Source of the DNA: Streptomyces huasconensis
GTDB taxonomy: Bacteria; Actinomycetota; Actinomycetes; Streptomycetales; Streptomycetaceae
Length of the DNA stretch: 64,000 nt
Reading direction: 5' to 3'
Assembly: GCA_004010275.1 (NCBI GenBank)
Contig: RBWT01000005.1
Location: 31,498-95,497, forward strand
Shown: piece after piece, positions 57,354-64,000 of the stretch
How the letters are laid out: each line of letters starts with the position of its first letter
Position numbering within the stretch: the first letter of the stretch is position 1
Notes under the pieces: generated by a model
What the model was told of the DNA's origin: nothing
Databases searched by the model: none
The model's input: only the letters and a program-made list of their open reading frames with translations
Position numbers and translations under genes: made by a program

Positions 57354-58867
57354 TCACCCCGGCCACACGATCGACTGCAGTTCGCTGTACGCGTGCAGGG
57401 CGTAGGAGCCGACGTCGCGGCCCACGCCGCTCTTCTTGAAGCCTCCGAACGGTGCCTCCATGTTGCGGCCTACCGTGTTCACGCCGACGCCGCCCGTGCG
57501 GAGGCGGCGGGCCACGCGGAAGGCGCGGGTGATGTCGGCGGACCAGACGTAGTCGATGAGGCCGTAGTCGCTGTCGTTGGCGAGGGTGATGGCCGTTTCC
57601 TCCGCCTCCTCCGGTGTCGCGGCGTCGAAGGGGACGACGGAGACCACCGGGCCGAAGATCTCCTCGCGGACCGCCCGCATGTCGGAGGTGCAGTCGGCGA
57701 GGAGGGTCGGGGCGACGTAGAAGCCGGTCGGGAGCGTCGGGCGCTCGCCGCCCGTGACGACGCGTGCTCCTTCCTTGCGCGCGTCCTCGACGTACGCCTC
57801 GACGCGGTCGCGGTGCGCTGCCGAGATCACCGGGCCGACCACCGTGCCCGGCTCCGCCGGATCGCCCACCTTCAAGGCCCCGGCGTAGGCCGCCAGCTTC
57901 GCCAACAGGGCCTCGTACACGCCCCGTTGCACGATCACCCGCGTCGGGGCCGTGCAGATCTGGCCGCTGTAGAAGGAGAACGTCGTGCCGATTCCGGCCA
58001 CCGCCGCGGCGAGCCCCTTCTCGCCCACGTCGTCGAAGACGATCGCCGCGCCCTTGCCGCCGAGTTCCATCAGCTGCCGCTTCAGGTCGCGGCCGCAGAC
58101 CTCGCCGATGCGCTGTCCGACGGCGGTCGAGCCGGTGAAGCTCACCATGTCGACGTCCGGGGAGGCGACGGCCGCCTCGCCGACGGCCACGTCCGTGCCG
58201 GAGACCACGTTCACCACGCCGGGCGGGACGCCCGCTTCCGCCAGGGCCGCCGCCATCCCGTACACCGACAGCGGGTCCTGCGGCGCGGGCTTCACGACCA
58301 CCGTGTTGCCCATCGCGAGGGCGGGCGCCACCTTGCCCGCCGGGTTCGCCCATGGGTTGTTGTACGAGGTGACGCAGGTGACGACGCCGACGGGCCGGCG
58401 CCCGGCGACCGCGCCCATGATCCCCGCCTTCCCCGCCCCCATGGCCTTGAGGGCAGGGGAGGTGCCCCCACCTGCCTCGTTGATCTGCGGCGGGAGCGCC
58501 GTCTCGACCGGCTCCAGCGCCCCCTTCGCGTACCGCTCGAAGCGCCCGACCGCCACCGCCACCTGCATGCCGTACGCCGTGCCCGTCGTCGCGCCGCTCT
58601 CGGCCCGCGCCAGAGCGGCGACGCGGCGCAGTCGCGCCGCAGGATCGAGGCGGCGCGGGACAGCACTGCCGCGCGTTCCTCGGGCGTCGTGCGCGACCAG
58701 CTCGCGAAGGCCTCCCGAGCCGCCGCCGCAGCAGCGTGGACCTGCTCGACGCTCGCCTCGGGCGCCAGACCGACGACTTTCTCCGTGGCGGGGTTCACCA
58801 CTTCGTAGTGCCCGTGATCCGGTTCGACCCACTCGCCGGCGATGAACAGCCGCCCCGGCGCGCTCAC
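57354..58867 (-). CDS. Aldehyde dehydrogenase (frameshifted once)
   Basis: GTG 58867 overlaps the amidohydrolase stop. After LFIAGEWVEPDHGHYEVVNP the frame changes near 58635 and continues as a full ALDH: TSYNNPWANPAGKVAPAL, VVVKPAPQDPLS, FTGSTAVGQRIGE, catalytic Glu in LMELGGKGAA, catalytic Cys in FYSGQICTAPTRV, and EEIFGPVVSVVPFD. About 504 residues, normal for the family. It oxidises an aldehyde to an acid with NAD(P). It is the last gene in a minus-strand run with an amidohydrolase and an LLM enzyme, pointing to a catabolic pathway. Confidence 0.9.
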
Positions 58868-60607
58868 TTGGTGCTCACCGTCCTGGTGTCGCGGCCGGAG
58901 CGCAGCACCCGGCCCGGCACCGCGCCCGTCACGATGTCCTCGCGGATGACCTCGACGCCGTTGACCCACACCGCGGTCACGCCGATCGCCTTGGAGTCCA
59001 GGCGCGGGCTGTCGCCGGGCAGGTCGTGAACGAGGGTGGCCTTGCCCGCGTCGATCCGCTCGGGGTCGAAGAGGACGAGGTCGGCGTGGTGGCCCTCGGC
59101 GATCCGGCCGCGCTCGCGCAGCCCGAAGAGCCGGGCGGGGTCGTCGGTGAGCATCTTCACGGCCTGCTCCAACCCGACGAGCCCGCGCCCGCGCAGACAG
59201 TCGCCGAGGAACCGGGTCGTGTACGGGGCTCCGCACATGCGGTCCAGGTGCGCTCCCGCGTCGGAGCCGCCCAGCAGGACGTCTTCGTGCCGCCAGGTCT
59301 CGGCGCGCAGGGCCCAGGAGTCGGGGTCGTTGTCGGTGGGCATCGGCCACAGGACGGTGCGCAGCCCGTCGGCGGCGCAGATCTCGACGAGGCAGGTGAA
59401 GGGGTCCTGTCCGCGTTCGGCGGCGATGTCGGCGACGACGCGGCCGGTCAGCCCTTCGTTCCGCTCGGCGTACGTGTCGCCGATGACGTACCGGTCGAAG
59501 CGGGCCAGGCGGCGGAAGACGCCCGCCTCCTTGCTGTCGGCGCGGCGCAGCATCTCCGCGCGGACGTCCGGGTCGCGCAGCTTCGCGATCCGCTCGGGGA
59601 CGGGCAGGCCGAGGATGTCGCCCCAGCCGGGGATGAGGTTGAGGGCGCAGAAGGTGCCGAGCGACATGTTCATCGGGGTGAGGATCGGCATGGTGAGGGC
59701 GACGACGCGGCGCCGGCCTCGCGGGCGCGTTCGCTCGGCACGAGCTGGCGCGGGACGCGGTCGAGGACGCGGCGTCGCTGGTGAGGACGTTCCAGTTGAG
59801 GGGCCGCCCGGCGGCCGCGCTCATCTCGACGAGCAGGTCGATCTCGGCGTCGCTGAACTGGTCGAGGCAGCCCGCCACGATCGCTTCGAGCTGCGTGCCC
59901 TCGTGCTCGGCGACGGCACGGGAGAGCGCGAGCAGCTCCTCCGGCCTGGCGTGGCGGGAGGCCACGGGCTGTCCGTCACCGTCGGAGTGGGTGGAGGACT
60001 GCGTGGTGGACAGCCCCCATGCGCCCGCGTCCATCGCGTCGTGGAAGAGGCGCAGCATCTGATCCAGCTGGGCGGGGGTCGGCTGCCCGCCGACGGCGTC
60101 CGCGCCCATGACGTACCGCCGCAGGGCGCAGTGGCCCACCATGAAGCCCGCGTTGACGGCGATCCGCCCCTCCAGGGCGTCGAGGTACTCCCCGAACGAA
60201 CTCCACGTCCAGGGCGCCCCCTCCTCCAGCGACACCAGGGACATGCCCTCGACCTTGGACATCATCCGCCGCGCGTAGTCGGCGTCCTCGGGCCGGTCCG
60301 GGTGCAGCGGCGCGAGCGTGAACCCGCAGTTGCCGCCCGCGACGGTCGTCACGCCGTGGTTGAGGGACGGGGTGGCGTACGGGTCCCAGAACAGCTGCGC
60401 GTCATAGTGCGTGTGCGGGTCGACGAAGCCGGGGGCGAGCACCAGGCCGTGGGCGTCCTCGCTGGTCCGCGCCGCCTCGGGCGCGGCCCCGGTGCCCGGT
60501 TCGGCGATGACGGCGATGCGTCCGTCCCGTATGCCGACGTCGGCGACGCGGGCGGGGGCGCCGGTGCCGTCCACGACGGTCGCCGAGCGGATGAGGTGGT
60601 CGAGCAT
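58864..60607 (-). CDS. Amidohydrolase, N-acyl-D-amino acid deacylase type (frameshifted)
   Basis: ATG 60607 opens MLDHLIRSATVVDGTGAPAR, the D-aminoacylase/dihydroorotase-type start. The metal motif is GFVDPHTHYDAQLFWDP; further ligands are in VGHCALRRYVMG and LLGGSDAGAHLD. The frame changes near 59760 and near 59700, then runs clean to TGA at 58864 (VRVNGVEV-like VWVNGVEVIREDIVTG). About 580 residues. The family hydrolyses N-acyl, amide or cyclic-amide bonds. It lies between LLM and ALDH genes and may open or deacylate an intermediate. Confidence 0.85.
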
Positions 60608-60671
60608 GGCGGGGTCCCTTCCTGTGCGGTGCTGGTGGCCGGGCGGCCGACTGCTTGCGGGCGTGCTGGAA

Positions 60672-60703
60672 CCCCGGCCTCCGTCCGGGAGAGGAGGCCG
60701 GGG
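60672..60703 (-). terminator. Strong hairpin between LLM and amidohydrolase genes
   Basis: A perfect 11-base stem, CCCCGGCCTCC with GGAGGCCGGGG, around a 10-base loop, 13 bases past the LLM stop and 65 bases before the amidohydrolase start. It may terminate the LLM transcript or reduce expression of the downstream genes. Confidence 0.7.
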
Positions 60704-60715
60704 TGGCTTCGGGAC

Positions 60716-61843
60716 TCACGCCCCGGCGGCCTGCCGGAAGCGGGTGGTGCGGTGGACGGGGTCCGTGTCGATCTTCGGGATCACGTGCTCCCCGATCAGC
60801 CTGATCGTGGTCATCGTGTCCTCGGGCGAGATGCCGATCGGCAGCCCGAAGCTGAGCTGGTCGGCGCCGGCCTGCTCCCACCGCTTGCACTGCCGGAACA
60901 CCTCGTCCGGGTCGCCGCAGATCATCAGCTCCTCGGCGATGAGCAGCTCGATGATCTCCTCGCTGTACGCGGGGAGCAGCTCGGGCCACTCGGGGATGCC
61001 CTCGGGGCGCGGGAAGGTGTCGTGGTAGCGGAAGAGCAGCGACTGGAGGTAGTTGAGCCCGCCGCCGACGGCGATCTCGACGGCCTTGGCGTGCGTCTCG
61101 GCGCAGATGGCCGTGGATGTCACCATGACGTTGTCGTTGACGAAGTCGCCGACCGCCACGGCCTCCTTGACGGCCGTCTTGTACGACTCGACGACCCACT
61201 CCATGTCGGACACCTTCTGCACGCTGAACCCGAGCACCCCGAGCCCCTTCTTCCCCGCCATCGCGTACGAGGAGGGGGACCCGGCGGCGTACCACATGGC
61301 GGGGTGCGACTTCCCGTACGGCTTGGGCAGGATCTTGCGCGGCGGCAGGGACCAGTGCTTGCCCCGGAAGCCGGCGTACTCGTCCTGGAGCCACATCTTG
61401 GGGAACTCGGCGATGGTCTCTTCCCAGATCTCCTTGGTGTGGTTCATGTCGGTGATGCCCGGCATGAACCCGAGGATCTCGTGCGAACCGGCGCCGCGGC
61501 CCGTGCCGAACTCGAAGCGGCCCTCGGAGAGGTGGTCGAGCATCGCGACTTTCTCGGCGACCTTCACGGGGTGGTTGACGGGCGCGAGCGGGTTGAAGAT
61601 GCCCGAGCCGAGGTGGATGCGGTCGGTGGCGTGGGCGAGGTAGCCGAGGTAGACGTCGTTGGCGGAGAGGTGGGAGTACTCCTCCAGGAAGTGGTGTTCG
61701 GAGGCCCAGGCGTACTTGAACCCGGACTTGTCCGCCTGGATGACGTACTCGGTCTCCTCGATGAGCGCCTTGTGCTCCGCTTCGGGGTCGACCTGGGCCC
61801 GCTCGGCGGGCACGTATCCCTGTACAAAGAGACCGAATTCCAA
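60716..61843 (-). CDS. LLM-class flavin-dependent oxidoreductase 1
   Basis: A 375-residue intact luciferase-like protein: MEFGLFVQGYVPAERAQVD, WASEHHFLEEYSHLSANDV (the EHH motif of bacterial luciferase-type enzymes), RIHLGSGIFNPLAPVNHPV, KVAEKVAMLDHLSEGRFEFG and GTGRGAGSHEI. It is probably a two-component FMN monooxygenase acting on an organic substrate; no flavin reductase gene is adjacent. Two CTGACG-N3-CGTCAG palindromes lie 57 and 118 bases upstream of ATG 61843, so it is probably controlled by a TetR-type repressor. Confidence 0.9.
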   Translation of the reverse strand: MEFGLFVQGYVPAERAQVDPEAEHKALIEETEYVIQADKSGFKYAWASEHHFLEEYSHLSANDVYLGYLAHATDRIHLGSGIFNPLAPVNHPVKVAEKVAMLDHLSEGRFEFGTGRGAGSHEILGFMPGITDMNHTKEIWEETIAEFPKMWLQDEYAGFRGKHWSLPPRKILPKPYGKSHPAMWYAAGSPSSYAMAGKKGLGVLGFSVQKVSDMEWVVESYKTAVKEAVAVGDFVNDNVMVTSTAICAETHAKAVEIAVGGGLNYLQSLLFRYHDTFPRPEGIPEWPELLPAYSEEIIELLIAEELMICGDPDEVFRQCKRWEQAGADQLSFGLPIGISPEDTMTTIRLIGEHVIPKIDTDPVHRTTRFRQAAGA

Positions 61844-61899
61844 GGAGGTTCACCGTCCTCGTGAGGTTCTGACGGGCCGGGCCCGCACCGTCACGCTTT

Positions 61900-61914
61900 C
61901 TGACGGCCCGTCAG
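61900..61914. promoter_or_regulatory. Operator CTGACG-GCC-CGTCAG
   Basis: A perfect 6-3-6 palindrome 57 bases upstream of the LLM 1 start. A second copy lies 46 bases further up. Confidence 0.8.
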
Positions 61915-61960
61915 TTCAGGATGCGTCGACTGTTCCATCGCCCGGGCGGAGCGTCAATAG

Positions 61961-61975
61961 CTGACGTGACGTCAG
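61961..61975. promoter_or_regulatory. Operator CTGACG-TGA-CGTCAG
   Basis: A perfect palindrome overlapping the stop codon of the SDR gene and 118 bases upstream of the LLM 1 start. It differs from the other copies only in the three-base spacer. Confidence 0.78.
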
Positions 61976-62768
61976 ATGACGCTGACGCCCGCCAGCCAGC
62001 CGCCGTCGATGACGAAGGGCTGGCCGGTGATGTACGAGGAGTCGTCCCCGGTGAGGAAGAGCGCGAGGGCAGCGATCTCCTCGGGCCTGCCGACCCGCCC
62101 CAACGGCACCAGCTTCTTGTACAGCTCCGCCACCGCCTCGCGGGCCGCCTCCGGGTCGCGCCCGGGTCCAGCTGCGCGGGGTTGGTCATGGGGGTGTCCA
62201 CGGCTCCGGGGCAGATGGCGTTGACGCGGATGTTCCGCGCGGCCAGCTCCAGGGCGGCGACCCGAGTGAGGCCGAGGATGGCGTGCTTCGTCGCGGCGTA
62301 CGCGCCCACGTACGCCATGCCCGTGAGCGCCGTGTAGGAGGCGGTGTTCACGATGGTGCCGCCGCCGGCCGCCCCGATCTCGGGGGCGACGGTGCGGATG
62401 CCGAGGAAGCAGCCGATCTGGTTGACCTGGATGATCTGCTGGAACTCTTCCAGGGGCGTGTTGACCAGCTCATTGAAGCGGAGGATGCCGGCGTTGTTGA
62501 CGAGCCCGTCGACCTTGCCGAAGGCGTCCTTGGCGGTGGCCACTGCGGCCCGCCAGTCCTCCTCCCGGCCCACGTCCAGATGTACGTACGCCGCCACGTC
62601 CGCGCCCCGCTCCTCACCGATCTCCTTGGCGAGGGCCTCGCCCTGCGCGTCGAGGACGTCCGCGACGACGACCTTGGCGCCCTCGGCGGCGAAGAGGCGC
62701 GCCTCCTGCTCTCCCTGTCCGCGCGCGGCGCCGGTGACGATGATGACGCGGCCGTCCAGCTTGCCCAT
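61972..62768 (-). CDS. Short-chain dehydrogenase/reductase (frameshifted near end)
   Basis: ATG 62768 is chosen because GGAAG lies eight bases upstream; a GTG three codons earlier is an alternative. Motifs are [16 protein letters not shown] (cofactor), VADVLD (NAD-type acidic residue), LVNNAGIL, and the active site YAATK with Ser in TASYTAL. The frame changes near 62160, after [13 protein letters not shown], and ends with [16 protein letters not shown], typical of classical SDRs (about 265 residues). It follows LLM 2 on the same strand. Confidence 0.9.
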
Positions 62769-62815
62769 GGGGGTCACTTCCTTGTCGGGTCAGGGAGTCG
62801 AGGGGCCTCAGTCGC

Positions 62816-62862
62816 CGAGGTGATCAGCCATGAGGTGATCAGTCACTGAGGTGATCAGTCAC
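62816..62862. repeat. Three tandem 16-bp units at end of LLM 2 gene
   Basis: TGAGGTGATCAGTCAC occurs at 62831 and 62847, with a degenerate copy starting at 62816. The LLM 2 stop (62855-62857) lies in the last unit, whose coding sense is HLSD. The duplication lengthens the gap to the SDR gene. Confidence 0.8.
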
Positions 62863-63798
62863 TGAGGTGCGGGGCCACGCCGGCCGCGAACGCCGCCATC
62901 TGATCGATGAGTTCGGCGCGGCTGCGGCTGCGGAAGCGCACCTGGATCTGATCGACGCCCATCGCGCGGTACGCGCGCAGCGACTCGGCGATGGCGTCCG
63001 ACGGGCCGGCCAGCGTGCGACGGCCGAGGGACCGGCGCGGCTCGCCGATGTACAGGGCCTCGGTGATCGCCACCGTCGCGATCGGCTCCTCGATCCCCGC
63101 CTCCCTCGCCGCAGCCGCCGGAGCCGAGCGATCTGCGCGGGCAGCTTGTCGCGGGGGTCGCCCTGCGGCAGCCACCCGTCCGCGCGGGTGGCCGCGCGGC
63201 GGACGGCGGCGGGCGAGGAGCCGCCGACCCAGAGGGGTACGCGGTCCTGTGCGGGGCGGGGGCGCTGGCCGAGCCCGCCGAAGTCGTGGAGCTTGCCGTG
63301 GTGCTCGGGGTACTCGTCCGGACCGAGCGCGGCCCGCAGCGCGTCGATGGCCTCGTCGAGCACGGCCCCGCGCCGCGCGAAGTCGACGCCGAGCGCCTCG
63401 AACTCCTCCGGTACGTGTCCGGCGCCGACCCCGAGGATGAGCCGCCCGCCGCTGAGGTGGTCGAGGGTGGCGTACTGCTTGGCGGTGAGGAGGGGGTGGC
63501 GCAGCCCGACGACGGCGACGTGGCTCATCAGGAGGACGCGCTCGGTGGCGGCGGCGATGTAGGAGAGGGTCGCCACGGGGTCGTACCAGGTGGTGCCCAT
63601 GGCGGCGGCGAGGCGGCGGGGTATGGCGACGTGGTCGCAGCACGCGAGGTAGGCGAAGCCGGCGCGGTCGGCGGCGCGGGCTATCTCCACGAGGTCGTCG
63701 GGGGTGGCATCGGCCTCCCAGGGTTCGGCGTAGAGGGAGCTTTGGGACTGGATGGGGAGCTGCATCCCGTAGGCGAGGGACGCGGGCGGCGGGGGCAT
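62855..63798 (-). CDS. LLM-class flavin/F420 oxidoreductase 2 (frameshifted once)
   Basis: The plausible start is ATG 63798 (MPPPPASLAYGMQLPIQSQS). LLM segments are [57 protein letters not shown] and GHVPEEFEALGVDF. The frame changes near 63120 and continues (EEPIATVAITEALYIGEP, AIAESLRAYRAMGVDQIQVR) to TGA at 62855, about 313 residues. It resembles the F420-type LLM subgroup. Two upstream palindromes, 46 and 87 bases before the start, mark it as the first gene of the regulated set. Confidence 0.85.
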
Positions 63799-63843
63799 GG
63801 CGGGTCACTCCTGCCTTGTCCTTGGGGGGCGACGGACCGAACC

Positions 63844-63858
63844 TGACGACACGTCACG
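63844..63858. promoter_or_regulatory. Operator CTGACG-ACA-CGTCAC (one mismatch)
   Basis: The same 6-3-6 dyad with the last base changed, 46 bases upstream of the LLM 2 start. It is probably a lower-affinity copy near the promoter. Confidence 0.6.
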
Positions 63859-63884
63859 TGCACGCCGTGGGCCATGGTGACGCC

Positions 63885-63899
63885 TGACGGTACGTCAGA
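63885..63899. promoter_or_regulatory. Operator CTGACG-GTA-CGTCAG
   Basis: A perfect copy of the palindrome, 87 bases upstream of the LLM 2 start and 41 bases from the mismatched copy. The remaining bases to the window end (63900-64000) hold no gene that I can support. Confidence 0.78.
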
Positions 63900-64000
63900 C
63901 AAGGCCCTGTCACGCGCCATGCCGACGACCCCACCGCGCACGGGAGCGCAGGGCGGGCCGCGCGGGGTGAACCGGAGTCCGCCCCCCAGCCCTCCCGGGG

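Overview
The DNA is very GC-rich, starts genes often with GTG, and carries families typical of Streptomyces: snapalysin, an XRE/DUF397 pair, GPP34, FbiC, an ANTAR protein and a PknG-like kinase. It reads as a chromosomal segment of a Streptomyces or close relative. There is one tRNA gene and no rRNA, CRISPR array, insertion sequence or integrase that I can support.

Layout. 1-7.8 kb: the right part of a biosynthetic cluster with overlapping genes (aldehyde dehydrogenase, acyl-CoA dehydrogenase-like, class III aminotransferase, SRPBCC protein, small membrane protein, DUF2156-type transferase, diiron protein, hydrolase, TetR). The membrane protein, transferase and diiron protein match the VlmO, VlmA and VlmB trio of azoxy (N-N bond) biosynthesis. 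8-13.2 kb: tRNA-Arg(CCT), a gene-poor stretch, two exported proteins sharing a repeated domain, and a McrA-like HNH endonuclease. 13.4-21.5 kb: cyclophilin, HxlR regulator with divergent reductase, P450, ANTAR protein, snapalysin, class A penicillin-binding protein, MerR regulator. 21.6-29.8 kb: a five-gene operon of trypsin-like protease, PknG-like kinase, von Willebrand A protein, GlnX-like four-helix membrane protein and GlnH-like lipoprotein. 29.8-39.1 kb: polytopic membrane protein, D-Ala-D-Ala carboxypeptidase with a giant low-complexity N-terminus, GPP34, XRE/DUF397 pair, and a divergent pair (barrel protein and SDR). 39.3-53.8 kb: sodium symporter, ADP-ribosylglycohydrolase, STAND-type NTPase with TPRs, two FG-GAP exported paralogues, FbiC beside an F420-type oxidoreductase, ankyrin protein, ABM monooxygenase, CehA/McbA phosphoesterase. 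53.8-57.2 kb: a type VII secretion substrate cassette. 57.3-63.8 kb: a catabolic-looking gene set (two LLM flavin enzymes, SDR, amidohydrolase, aldehyde dehydrogenase).

Regulation. A 15-bp palindrome, CTGACG-N3-CGTCAG, occurs upstream of both LLM genes (two copies each, one copy with a mismatch) and once in the divergent promoter at 38.2 kb. This suggests one regulon controlled by a regulator outside the window.

Data quality. Many genes change reading frame one or more times without gaining stop codons in the coding frame, often at G or C runs. I read most of these as sequence errors, not pseudogenes. Coordinates of such genes span from the first start to the last stop.
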